This document shows positions 9,083-17,217 of a DNA stretch of 64,000 nucleotides, piece by piece. Every line of letters begins with the position of its first letter. Positions within the stretch are counted from its first letter, which is position 1. Made by a program: the position numbers and the translations under genes. The notes beneath the pieces were generated by a model, which was given only the letters and a program-made list of their open reading frames with translations, was not told the DNA's origin and did not search any database. The DNA comes from Spirochaetia bacterium (GTDB lineage: Bacteria > Spirochaetota > Spirochaetia > Treponematales > Treponemataceae): positions 1-64,000 of the forward strand of contig CAAGIR010000234.1 of NCBI GenBank assembly GCA_900769975.1. Direction: 5' to 3'.

Positions 9083-9175
9083 GCTTAAAGCACAATCCAC
9101 CGCTTAAAGCACAGCCCACCCAATCGCAAAACGCACAATCCACCGCTTAAATCACGGCCCACCGCTTAAATTACA
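9083..9175 (-). repeat. Degenerate 19-bp tandem repeats between flgG and flgJ
   Basis: Units at 9083-9101, 9102-9120, 9126-9144, 9145-9163 and a partial unit from 9164. On the plus strand most begin GCTTAAA and end CCACC; the third lacks the GCTTAAA start. A 5-bp insert at 9121-9125 breaks the register. On the transcribed (minus) strand each unit supplies a GGTGG core similar to the flgJ ribosome binding site. Confidence 0.75.
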
Positions 9176-9970
9176 CTACCGTTTAATATTAACAGCCGTC
9201 TGCAGCATATTATCAGAAGTCTGAATAGCCTTAGAATTAAATTCATAAGCCCTCTGAGCCACAATCATCTGAACCATTTCATTAACGACAGAAACATTAC
9301 TCATTTCCAAAAACTTATGACGAGTATCACCAAAACCATCATAACCCGGACGACCAGCAATCGCCTCACCACTAGCACTAGTCACCTTATACAGATTATC
9401 GCCTTCCGCCTGCAAACCAACAGCATTAGGAAAACGATATAATTCAAGCTGGCCCACTTCCACAGGGTCATTACCGCCATTCACTTTAACACTCACAAGA
9501 CCAGTAGTAGTAATATTCAAAGTAGAAACATCATAACCTTCAGGCAGAATAATTTCAGGCACCACACGAAGACCATTATTAGTTACAAGCTGACCATTAG
9601 AATCCACCTTAAAAGAACCGTCACGAGTATAAGCATAACTTCCGTCATATTTTTGTACACGAAAATATCCTTCACCCACAATAGCCACATCAGTATCCAC
9701 ACCAGTATTTTGAAGCGAACCTTGAGTCATAATGCGCTGAGTAGCTCCGATTTTCACACCAGTTCCCTGCTGAATTCCCACAGGCGTTACAGTATCTTCA
9801 GTAGCAGGAGTACCCGCAAGCTTCAAATTCTGGTAAACCAAGTCTTCAAATTCCACCCTCTGCTGTTTATAACCCGTAGTGTTAACATTTGAAAGATTAT
9901 TAGAAATAGCATCTATATTTGCCTGCTGACCGTTCATACCAGTGGCCGCAGTCCATAAACTTCTTACCAT
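9176..9970 (-). CDS. flgG: Flagellar distal rod protein FlgG
   Basis: Builds the distal rod of the periplasmic flagellum. The 264-residue sequence has the N-terminal rod/hook signature (SLWTAATGMNGQQANIDAISN, then NLSNVNTTGYKQQRVEFEDL), the central FlgG region (GEGYFRVQ, YTRDGSF) and the C-terminal heptad helix (SNVSVVNEMVQMIVAQRAYEFNSKAIQTSD). Both terminal helices are intact. ATG 9970 has GGAG eight bases upstream. It lies downstream of flgF with a structured 127-bp gap and upstream of flgJ. Confidence 0.95.
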   Translation of the reverse strand: MVRSLWTAATGMNGQQANIDAISNNLSNVNTTGYKQQRVEFEDLVYQNLKLAGTPATEDTVTPVGIQQGTGVKIGATQRIMTQGSLQNTGVDTDVAIVGEGYFRVQKYDGSYAYTRDGSFKVDSNGQLVTNNGLRVVPEIILPEGYDVSTLNITTTGLVSVKVNGGNDPVEVGQLELYRFPNAVGLQAEGDNLYKVTSASGEAIAGRPGYDGFGDTRHKFLEMSNVSVVNEMVQMIVAQRAYEFNSKAIQTSDNMLQTAVNIKR

Positions 9971-10003
9971 ATAAAAAACTCCATAAACATAAAAAAAAGA
10001 ATA

Positions 10004-10094
10004 CAGGAGGGGGAAGTCTCCCCCTGGCTACAGCCCAAGGTCTTCCGCCACCCTCTCTCCTAGGGGGACACTACGTTTACCCCCTAAAACCCCT
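10004..10094. repeat. GC-rich structured intergenic element between flgF and flgG
   Basis: This ~90-bp block is much richer in G and C than everything around it. It holds two inverted repeats: GGGGGA/TCCCCC (10009-10014 and 10019-10024, 4-nt loop) and TAGGGGG/CCCCCTA (10061-10067 and 10080-10086, 12-nt loop). It contains no gene. It looks like an inserted small repeat, but no second copy is present in this window. Confidence 0.6.
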
Positions 10095-10097
10095 TTT

Positions 10098-10901
10098 TTA
10101 ACTTAAAACAGCAACTTTCTGCCACAAAGTGCTCATCATAGAATCTTCAGAAGTGATTGTCTTTTGATTAGCTTCATACGCTCTGTTTACTTCAATCATC
10201 TGAACCATCTCATTTACAACATTTACATTGCTTGTTTCAGTATACCCTTGCAAAAATTTCGGGCGTTCATTACCTTCAGCAATATGAGCAGGACCAGCAA
10301 TATCATTAGTAGAATACATACTTTCGCCCATTTTTTTCAGATAACGTTCATTATCAAAACGTACAACTTTAAATCTGTCAATTTCGCTACCATCTTCAGA
10401 TTTAGAAATAATACCGTCTTCGTTTACAGTAATTTTATCATCTTCCAGATATATATAACCGTTTTCACCAAGGACAGGATATCCATCCTTAGTTTCCAGA
10501 ATACCTTCTTTTCCTATTAAAAAATTTCCGTTTCTTGTATAACGTTCTCCCATAGGAGTATCAATAACATAAAAACCTTTTCCACTTAATGCAGTATCAG
10601 TTTTAGTATTTGTAGATTTAAATGAACCTTGCGAAAAATCAATATAATTTTCGTTAGTTTCCACACCCAGGCCAAGTTTTCCTATAACAGGAGCCGCATC
10701 AGAACTACCCATACCATTTTGCAGCTGATACACACCATCAGCATTAGTACGACGTATTAAAAGTTCTGGAAAAGATTTTGAAACAGTGATATCTCTTTTA
10801 TAACCAGCTGTATCAACATTAGCCAGATTATTAGAAATAGCATCAAGCCTATTCTGCTGGGCATTCATTCCAGAAGCACCAGTGTACCAGCCTCTAATCA
10901 T
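10098..10901 (-). CDS. flgF: Flagellar proximal rod protein FlgF (FlgG-family)
   Basis: Rod protein paralogous to FlgG. Over 267 residues it shows the terminal signatures WYTGASGMNAQQNRLDAISN / NLANVDTAGYKRD at the N-terminus and TSNVNVVNEMVQMIEVNRAYEANQK at the C-terminus, with GKGFYVIDT and YTRNGNF in the core. It is taken as FlgF because it precedes flgG. GGAGG followed by a 5-base spacer favours the second of two adjacent ATGs, at 10901. A sigma28-like promoter lies about 50 bases upstream. Confidence 0.88.
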   Translation of the reverse strand: MIRGWYTGASGMNAQQNRLDAISNNLANVDTAGYKRDITVSKSFPELLIRRTNADGVYQLQNGMGSSDAAPVIGKLGLGVETNENYIDFSQGSFKSTNTKTDTALSGKGFYVIDTPMGERYTRNGNFLIGKEGILETKDGYPVLGENGYIYLEDDKITVNEDGIISKSEDGSEIDRFKVVRFDNERYLKKMGESMYSTNDIAGPAHIAEGNERPKFLQGYTETSNVNVVNEMVQMIEVNRAYEANQKTITSEDSMMSTLWQKVAVLS

Positions 10902-10951
10902 CATAACCTCCAAATATCCTGCAAAAGCAGTAAAGTTTACATCTTCTTTAT

Positions 10952-10978
10952 ATATCGGGAAATTAAAAAAAAAGTTTA
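10952..10978 (-). promoter_or_regulatory. Sigma28-type flagellar promoter before flgF
   Basis: On the minus strand TAAACTTT (10971-10978), an 11-bp spacer and CCCGATAT (10952-10959). The established sigma28 consensus is TAAAGTTT-N11-GCCGATAA, so 13 of 16 positions and the spacing match. The matching sigma factor gene is at 30666-31448. Confidence 0.75.
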
Positions 10979-11040
10979 GAAATGCATATCATAAATTAAA
11001 AGTTTTTCAATTATTTTTTTACTTTTTACTTATATTTTAT

Positions 11041-11069
11041 TTGCAAATAGAAAAAAGTAGATTTATAAT
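11041..11069 (+). promoter_or_regulatory. Sigma70-type promoter of glgC
   Basis: TTGCAA (11041-11046), 17-bp spacer, perfect TATAAT (11064-11069). The predicted start near 11076 gives a 5' leader of about 53 nt that contains a normal ribosome binding site (AGGGAG). Confidence 0.7.
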
Positions 11070-11128
11070 AATGATAGAATTTTTAAGACGAAAATTCTTA
11101 TTGAATACATTATTTTAGGGAGCATACT

Positions 11129-12421
11129 ATGTCAGATCAGGAACCAAGAGTTTTAGCGATTATTTTAGGCGGAGGCAAAGGAACACGTCTTTATCCACTT
11201 ACAAAAGAAAGGTCAAAGCCAGCAGTTTCATTTGGAGGAAAATACAGAATTGTAGACATTCCTATTTCTAACTGTATAAACTCTGGATATAAGAAAATTT
11301 ATTTATTAACACAGTTTAATTCAGCATCTTTACATCTTCACATTTCAAATTCATATAATTTTGACCGTTTTTCTGGCGGATTTGTTGAAATTCTTGCTGC
11401 AGAACAAACTTTGGAACACAGTGGCTGGTACGAAGGAACTGCCGATGCTGTGCGCAAAAACTTTATCCATTTTAAAACTCAAAAACCAACTCACTACATC
11501 ATTCTTTCTGGTGACCAATTATACAAAATGGACTTAAAAGCATTTATGAACGAACATATCCGTTCTGGTGCAGACGTAACAATTGCGACAACAGCAGTAA
11601 ATCGCCGCGATGCTTCTGGGTTCGGTATCATGAAAATTGATGAAAACAACAGAGTCAAAGAATTCATGGAAAAACCAAAACCAGAGCAGAATATTGACGA
11701 CTGGAAAATTCCAGCAGAAGCAAGAGGAAGTCTCCCTGCAGAAAAAGAATACCTTGCTTCAATGGGTATTTATATTTTCAATGCAGATACAATGGAAGAA
11801 GTACTGGGCGGCGAAAATGAAAAATACACAGACTTTGGTAAAGAAATTCTCCCATTAACAATTAACAAAAAGAAAATTAATTCATACATTTTTGACGGAT
11901 ACTGGGAAGATATCGGAACAATCCGCAGTTTCTACGAAGCAAACATTGCATTGTGTGAACCATATCCAACATTTGACTTCTTTGGCGAAACACAACCTAT
12001 TTATACACACATGCGAAACCTTCCACCTTCAAAAATCAACAAGGCTGAAATTACAAAATCGCTTACATCTGAAGGCTGTATCATTACAGAAGCAAAACTT
12101 AACAAATCTGTAATCGGTGTACGTTCAATCATTTGCGAAGGTTCAGAACTTGACGGTGTAATTATGATGGGCGCCGATTATTATGATGTAGAAGATGAAA
12201 AAATTGCAAACATGAAATGCGGAAAACCAATCACAGGAATTGGTAAAAACTGTAAGATTGCAAATACAATCATCGATAAAAATGCAATGATTGGTGATAA
12301 TTGTAAAATCGGTGTTACAGGCCGTAAATACGAAGACGGAGATCATGGTTCTTTCTACAGTGCAGACGGTATTATCGTAATTCGTAAAGGAGCTGTAATT
12401 CCTCCAGGAACAGAAATCTAG
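11129..12421 (+). CDS. glgC: Glucose-1-phosphate adenylyltransferase
   Basis: Makes ADP-glucose from ATP and glucose-1-phosphate, the first committed step of glycogen synthesis. The 430-residue sequence has the nucleotidyltransferase motif GGGKGTRLYPLTKERSKPAV near 14, the family signature YRIVDIPISNCINSG, the WYEGTADAVR region, SGDQLYKMD, and a C-terminal left-handed beta-helix of hexapeptide-like repeats (IGKNCKIANTIIDKNAMIGD). It is monocistronic, with its own promoter and terminator. Its presence implies glycogen storage; other glg genes are not in the window. Confidence 0.96.
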   Translation: MSDQEPRVLAIILGGGKGTRLYPLTKERSKPAVSFGGKYRIVDIPISNCINSGYKKIYLLTQFNSASLHLHISNSYNFDRFSGGFVEILAAEQTLEHSGWYEGTADAVRKNFIHFKTQKPTHYIILSGDQLYKMDLKAFMNEHIRSGADVTIATTAVNRRDASGFGIMKIDENNRVKEFMEKPKPEQNIDDWKIPAEARGSLPAEKEYLASMGIYIFNADTMEEVLGGENEKYTDFGKEILPLTINKKKINSYIFDGYWEDIGTIRSFYEANIALCEPYPTFDFFGETQPIYTHMRNLPPSKINKAEITKSLTSEGCIITEAKLNKSVIGVRSIICEGSELDGVIMMGADYYDVEDEKIANMKCGKPITGIGKNCKIANTIIDKNAMIGDNCKIGVTGRKYEDGDHGSFYSADGIIVIRKGAVIPPGTEI

Positions 12422-12447
12422 TTTTCATTCATATTAACCTCCATCTT

Positions 12448-12483
12448 GCCGTTTTATCTTGTTCGGGTAAAACGGCTTTTTTT
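12448..12483 (+). terminator. Rho-independent terminator of glgC
   Basis: GCCGTTTTA (12448-12456) pairs perfectly with TAAAACGGC (12468-12476), followed by seven T. It starts about 26 bases after the glgC stop codon. Confidence 0.9.
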
Positions 12484-12745
12484 ATGCTCAAATCATATTA
12501 TCACCGACACATCAATATTTTTTTGTACTAATTGTATACACATTTTCCAGTTATATTCATTTTTAATGCATAAATATACAGTTTTTATGCATTTTATTTT
12601 ATATATACTATACGCTATTCTAACAATGTATAATTTTATAGACTTTTTACATTAAATATTATCTGGATTCTGTCTTTTTTATTATACAGTTTAATAATGT
12701 ATTAAAATTTATACATGTGCATTTTATTATACAATTATTTCTATT
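12484..12745. other. Non-coding AT-rich gap between glgC terminator and atcR
   Basis: I see no gene here. The stretch is rich in TATA-like and ATGCAT words (for example a pair of TTATGCAT-like sites near 12565-12595), and has no clear hairpin-plus-T-tract for the minus-strand operon that ends at 12746. Open frames across it read only low-complexity Phe/Tyr/Ile. Confidence 0.5.
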
Positions 12746-14101
12746 TTACCCGTTTACATCAGCATTTTCCCATTCTTCAATTTTTCTATGCAAAGTTTTT
12801 CTTCCTATACCAAGAATATCTGCCGTTTTTGATTTATTATTATTATTTGCTGCAAGATTTTCCTGTATAATTATTTTTTCAGCTTCTTCCATTGTAATGC
12901 CTATTGGAATAGAAATTACTTTTTCTTTGTCGGTAGCTTTAACTGAACTTGGCAAATCATCAAACTTTATTTCTTCGCCATTGCACATAACGACAGAACT
13001 TTCAACACAGTTTTTTAATTCGCGAATATTTCCTGGCCAATTGTATTTTATCATTGCGGCTTTTGCTTTATTATCAAATCCTTTAATATTTTTTTCATTT
13101 TCTATATTAAACTCGCGCAAAAAAGAATGCATCAGCAATGGAATGTCATCCTTTCTTTCACGCAAAGAAGGCATTTGTATTCTCACAACATTAAGCCTGT
13201 AAAATAAATCTTCCCTGAATCTGCCCGCTTTCACTTCATCTTCCAGATTTTTATTTGTTGCGGCAACCACCCTCACATCCACACTTATTGTCTGTTCGCC
13301 GCCCACTCTTTCAAACTTTTTTTCCTGCAGAACACGCAGAAGTTTTATCTGAGTAGAAAGATTTATTTCCCCAATTTCATCCAGAAAAATTGTACCTTTG
13401 TCTGCCAGTTCAAACCTTCCTTTATGCTGATTTTCTGCTCCAGTAAAAGCACCTTTTTCAAAACCAAAAAGTTCACTTTCCAGAAGACTGTCGCTCAACG
13501 CCGCACAATGAACAATAATGAACGGCTTATCGGCTCTGGAAGATTTTTTATGAATGGCATTTGCAACAAGTTCTTTACCCACACCGCTTTCTCCAGTTAT
13601 GAGAACATTTGCTTTTGTCGGTGCTGCTTTATCTATCATCATTCTGACTTTTCCAAGTTCAGAACTTTTTCCAATCATCAAATCATCAGAAGAATTTTGA
13701 TGCAAAAGTTTTTCTTTTAAAAGTTTGTTCTGCTCGGCAAGTTCTTTTCCGCGAAGTGCATTTTTTACAATTATATTTAAATGATCCAGATCTAACGGTT
13801 TTGTCAGAAAATCAAATGCACCGAATTTCATTGCCTGCGTAGCATCATCAATACTGCCATGACCTGTCAGAACAATAACTGGAATACCCGGATATTTTGT
13901 TGTAACAATCCGCACTACTTCTTCACCGCTAATTCCGTTCATGCGTAAATCGGTGATAACTAAATCAATGCCGCCTTTTTCAATAATTTTTAAACCTTCT
14001 TCTCCGCTTGCCGCCTGCATGACTTCATAGCCTTCAAGTTCAAAATTATCAGCAAGACCATTCCTGATATTTTCTTCATCATCAATAGTAAGGATTGTCA
14101 T
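12746..14101 (-). CDS. atcR: NtrC-family sigma54-dependent response regulator
   Basis: Transcription activator that opens sigma54 promoters when phosphorylated. Over 451 residues: receiver domain with phospho-acceptor Asp51 (VITDLRMNG) and acidic pair D7-D8; AAA+ domain with Walker A GESGVGKE near 170 and the sigma54-contact loop GAFTGA near 218; Fis-type helix-turn-helix at the C-terminus (NKSKTADILGIGRKTLHRKIEEW). GGAGGT precedes the ATG. It follows the histidine kinase gene by 30 bases. Gene order with murG, cvpA and holB is as I remember it in T. pallidum, where this gene is called atcR. Its target promoters are not evident here. Confidence 0.93.
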   Translation of the reverse strand: MTILTIDDEENIRNGLADNFELEGYEVMQAASGEEGLKIIEKGGIDLVITDLRMNGISGEEVVRIVTTKYPGIPVIVLTGHGSIDDATQAMKFGAFDFLTKPLDLDHLNIIVKNALRGKELAEQNKLLKEKLLHQNSSDDLMIGKSSELGKVRMMIDKAAPTKANVLITGESGVGKELVANAIHKKSSRADKPFIIVHCAALSDSLLESELFGFEKGAFTGAENQHKGRFELADKGTIFLDEIGEINLSTQIKLLRVLQEKKFERVGGEQTISVDVRVVAATNKNLEDEVKAGRFREDLFYRLNVVRIQMPSLRERKDDIPLLMHSFLREFNIENEKNIKGFDNKAKAAMIKYNWPGNIRELKNCVESSVVMCNGEEIKFDDLPSSVKATDKEKVISIPIGITMEEAEKIIIQENLAANNNNKSKTADILGIGRKTLHRKIEEWENADVNG

Positions 14102-14131
14102 ATTACCTCCGCTAACATTTTTGTTATGCTA

Positions 14132-15415
14132 TCAGTTTTTTGAAAGTAATTTTGTATCTTTTTGAGGAATTGGGAAAATTAAAGTAAATTTCGTTCCTTC
14201 GTTTTCTTTTGAATCAACAAGAATTTCACCCGAAAATTCTTTTACAATTTTATACACCATCGTCATGCCCAGTCCTGTACCATTTGCTTTTGTTGTAAAA
14301 TACGGCTCAAATAATTTTGCAATGGTTTCATCAGACATACCGCAGCCGTTATCAATAACTTCAATTACATATTTGTTGTCTTTTACATTGTTTTGAATTT
14401 TAAAATAACTTGTAAAATCCTCTTCCCGCACCACTTCGGGCAGATTTTCTATATTGCTGTTATTTTGTAAATTATCATAATCAAAATCTTTAATTTCGTA
14501 ATTTGAACTTGATTTTATGGCAGCCAGTGCATTTTGTGACAAATTCATAATAACATCACGGAACAGTTTTTCATCAATCATAATTTTCTGTTCTTTTTCG
14601 CATGGAAAAAATTCTACCCTTATCCTGTTTTTTTTAAATTCCGGCTTGCAAAAATCGACAAGGGTTTGAATGATTTTATTCGGATCTTTTAGTTCAAGCG
14701 TTGCTTTTACAGGACGCACAGCCATCAAAAAATCCATAACAAGTTTATTTAAATGGTCAATTTCTTCGTTTACTATTTCAATATGATTTTCCACAAATTT
14801 TGCAGGCGGTAAAATATCATTATTATCACGCGCTTTATTCACTGCTTTCTGTAAAAGCTGGATATGAATACTAATAGCTCCAAGCGGATTTTTTATTTCG
14901 TGAGCCATTCCGGCTGCCAGATTTGTTAAATTTGCAAGGTTTTCCATTCTATGAAGCAGAACATCATGATTTTTCTTTTCTGTAATGTCACGAACAAGAA
15001 TAATTGAACCAGAAATTTCCATAACATGAACAAGAGGCATAATGGTAATTGAAACAAAACGAACCAAACCTCCCTGCGTTTTATAAGAAAATTCTTCCTG
15101 ACCGTTTGTGATAGATTTTTCCTTGCATTTTTTAAAATAAACGGCTATTTCATCTTCTTCTATAAATTCCCACAAAGGTCTTTTTGTTTTCTCTATTTCG
15201 TCAAGATGATTTTTATAAGGTAAACATCCTTTCGCCGCAGTATTGTGACGCAAAAGTTTGAAATTATTTTCCACAACCAAAACTCCCGTCGCCAGGGAAT
15301 TAATTATAGAGTTTAAGATTTCATTTTCTTCTGTTACATCGTCCAGAAGCGACAAAATTTGTTCACGAGAAAGTTTATCTTTTTTTTGATTAATACTTTT
15401 TACATAATTATTCAT
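14132..15415 (-). CDS. atoS: Soluble PAS histidine kinase partner of the sigma54 regulator
   Basis: Predicted cytoplasmic sensor kinase: no membrane segment is visible in its 427 residues. A PAS-like domain spans about 35-150 (ILNSIINSLATGVLVVENNF, then SGSIILVRDITEKK). The HisKA motif AAGMAHEIKNPLGAISIH near 168 carries the phospho-acceptor His. The ATPase has N-box FRDVIMNLSQNALAAI, G1 VIDNGCGMSD and G2 TGLGMTMVYKIV. It resembles NtrB-type kinases. It lies between holB and the response regulator gene with short gaps, so the two make a cognate pair. The stimulus is unknown. Confidence 0.92.
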   Translation of the reverse strand: MNNYVKSINQKKDKLSREQILSLLDDVTEENEILNSIINSLATGVLVVENNFKLLRHNTAAKGCLPYKNHLDEIEKTKRPLWEFIEEDEIAVYFKKCKEKSITNGQEEFSYKTQGGLVRFVSITIMPLVHVMEISGSIILVRDITEKKNHDVLLHRMENLANLTNLAAGMAHEIKNPLGAISIHIQLLQKAVNKARDNNDILPPAKFVENHIEIVNEEIDHLNKLVMDFLMAVRPVKATLELKDPNKIIQTLVDFCKPEFKKNRIRVEFFPCEKEQKIMIDEKLFRDVIMNLSQNALAAIKSSSNYEIKDFDYDNLQNNSNIENLPEVVREEDFTSYFKIQNNVKDNKYVIEVIDNGCGMSDETIAKLFEPYFTTKANGTGLGMTMVYKIVKEFSGEILVDSKENEGTKFTLIFPIPQKDTKLLSKN

Positions 15416-15430
15416 AGAAAATACCTGTTA

Positions 15431-16672
15431 TTAATCATTTGAAATAATCACAGAAAAAATGCCTTCATTCTGCACGTTTATTAAAGAAATTTCACGAAGA
15501 AGATTTTCCAGGGCAGAATTTACATTTTGATTATACAACGTAATATTGTCATAACATTCACGAAGATAATTCATCACTTTTGCACTAGATTCTGCTCCAG
15601 CCTGAGAATAAATCATTTTCTTTTGCAAAGTTGCGAGATATGACAAAAAAAGACGTAATTCGATTCTTGGTGAAAATTTACCGCATGTTTGAACAATATA
15701 ATCGATGTCTGGAATTTTTCTTTCGCAAATAGATTTTAAAAATAATTGAGCCATTTCCTGGATTTTTTTTGGGTGAATAGGCAGAAAAGTTTGAAGATAT
15801 TCATTAATTGTTAAATCTGAATTGTCATTATGAAAAACACGAGAAATTACATCTTTTTGCTGTTCTTTTGTCCTTTCGCAAAAGTTATAAGTTCTGACTC
15901 TCGAAAGGATTGTCTGCATAATTGCATTTCTTTTAGACGAAAGTAAAATAAAAATGCAATCTTCAGGAGGTTCTTCCAAAATTTTCAAAAGAGCATTTCT
16001 GACATTTAAAGACATTCTGTCAGCATTTTCCAAAATTATTGTTTTTTTGCCATAATCACTTTTTTTGTAAGCCCAGTCTTCCATATTTCTAATCTGATTT
16101 ATGGGAATAGAATCATATAGATATTCATTTTCAAGTTTCAATGACAAAGCTTCCAGAACAGAGCAGATTTTTTCTAAATCATCATAAGGCGGAAGTTTAT
16201 GTTCGGTGTTTACATCAATTTTTTCAAGATTTTCATTAATTTCTTCTATTATATTGCCTATTTTATTAAGATTTTTATCGCCTTCACACAAAATACCATT
16301 AAAACGCAACGTAAGTTTTCTTATGCTTCGCACAAAAAGATAATGAGTTGCATTTAGAAAAGAAGCATTTTGCTTTACGGCATTCAAAAAAGTCTGTTTA
16401 GAAGCAGAAATTTCCAATGCACAGTCTCGCGGACCTAATAAAAGCAGATTTGAAAAAGTTAATGCTTTTTGCTGACGGCAATTATAACAGTTACAAGTCC
16501 ATTTTCCAGGAGTTTTTTCGTGACAGGAAAGAATTCTGGAGGTTTCAAGTGCCGCAGTCAATTTTCCAGCAGATTCAGGACCGCAAAAAAGCACAGCGCC
16601 AGGAAAAGTTTTTGTTTTTATATCATTAACAAGATTTTTTGTTATACTCTGATTTACAAGATTTTCATACAT
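15431..16672 (-). CDS. holB: DNA polymerase III delta prime subunit-like clamp-loader protein
   Basis: AAA+ clamp-loader family protein of 413 residues. The P-loop position reads FCGPESAGKL (near 30), followed by a Cys cluster (SCHEK..WTCNCYNCRQQ) equivalent to the zinc knuckle of gamma/delta prime. It also has the sensor region ILENADRMSLNVRNALLKILEEPP, a hallmark of this family, and an SRC-like motif changed to SRVRTY. An unusual insert of about 60 residues lies between the zinc region and the ENADRM motif. It overlaps the end of the cvpA gene by 8 bases. Confidence 0.85.
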   Translation of the reverse strand: MYENLVNQSITKNLVNDIKTKTFPGAVLFCGPESAGKLTAALETSRILSCHEKTPGKWTCNCYNCRQQKALTFSNLLLLGPRDCALEISASKQTFLNAVKQNASFLNATHYLFVRSIRKLTLRFNGILCEGDKNLNKIGNIIEEINENLEKIDVNTEHKLPPYDDLEKICSVLEALSLKLENEYLYDSIPINQIRNMEDWAYKKSDYGKKTIILENADRMSLNVRNALLKILEEPPEDCIFILLSSKRNAIMQTILSRVRTYNFCERTKEQQKDVISRVFHNDNSDLTINEYLQTFLPIHPKKIQEMAQLFLKSICERKIPDIDYIVQTCGKFSPRIELRLFLSYLATLQKKMIYSQAGAESSAKVMNYLRECYDNITLYNQNVNSALENLLREISLINVQNEGIFSVIISND

Positions 16673-17159
16673 TCGAAATCACTTCCTGAATATAAATATC
16701 AGTATTATTACCAGATAAAAAGCTATTAATCAAACCAGCAAAAAAACTTCCGCTAATTAATGAATCAGCATTAAAGAAAGGTTGAATTGTAAGCAAAAAA
16801 ATAATCAGCCAGACGACAGCAAGACCTTCTACAATACCAAAACAAAAACCAAGCGTCCTGTCAAGGCTTTTTAACGGCTGCCATGAAAACAATTTTCCGA
16901 TAATCATCTGAAGTATTTTTACCAGCAGAAAAACAACAACAAAAACCAAAAGAAAAGCAAGAATATTTTGCAAAGTCGGATTATTAATTCCTTTAAATAA
17001 ACTTTCAACTACTTTTTTATAAAACATGCACGCAAAAAGTATACCAAGAATTAAAGCAAGTTTACCAAAAACATTTTCGATAAAACCTTTAAACAATCCA
17101 TTAAAAGCGAGCAATACAATTAAAACACTAAAAATCCAGTCGATTACAGTAAAACTCAT
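16665..17159 (-). CDS. cvpA: CvpA family membrane protein
   Basis: Inner-membrane protein of 164 residues with four predicted helices (about 5-27, 32-47, 64-85 and 103-125). The family start is clear: VIDWIFSVLIVLLAFNGLFKGFIENVFGK, and SLDRTLGFCFGIVEGL is the conserved third-fourth helix linker. The family is linked to colicin V production and envelope homeostasis; the biochemical role is not known. ATG 17159 has GGAGG upstream. It sits between murG and holB. Confidence 0.85.
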   Translation of the reverse strand: MSFTVIDWIFSVLIVLLAFNGLFKGFIENVFGKLALILGILFACMFYKKVVESLFKGINNPTLQNILAFLLVFVVVFLLVKILQMIIGKLFSWQPLKSLDRTLGFCFGIVEGLAVVWLIIFLLTIQPFFNADSLISGSFFAGLINSFLSGNNTDIYIQEVISNV

Positions 17160-17217
17160 TTTTCCTCCATTTTACACAACTCATTCCATATTATTATTTT
17201 TCAACAATTTCAATTTT

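Noticed and set aside
9039..9143. N-terminal extension of FlgJ starting MDCAFCDWVG
   Set aside because: It only translates the 19-bp repeats, and the ATG at 9038 has its own ribosome binding site.
9919..10101. Plus-strand 60-codon open frame across the GC-rich element
   Set aside because: It is antisense to the flgG start and its coding is set by inverted repeats; no ribosome binding site.
12717..13202. Plus-strand 161-codon open frame antisense to atcR
   Set aside because: Low-complexity Phe/Ser/Ile translation of the complement of a well-supported gene.
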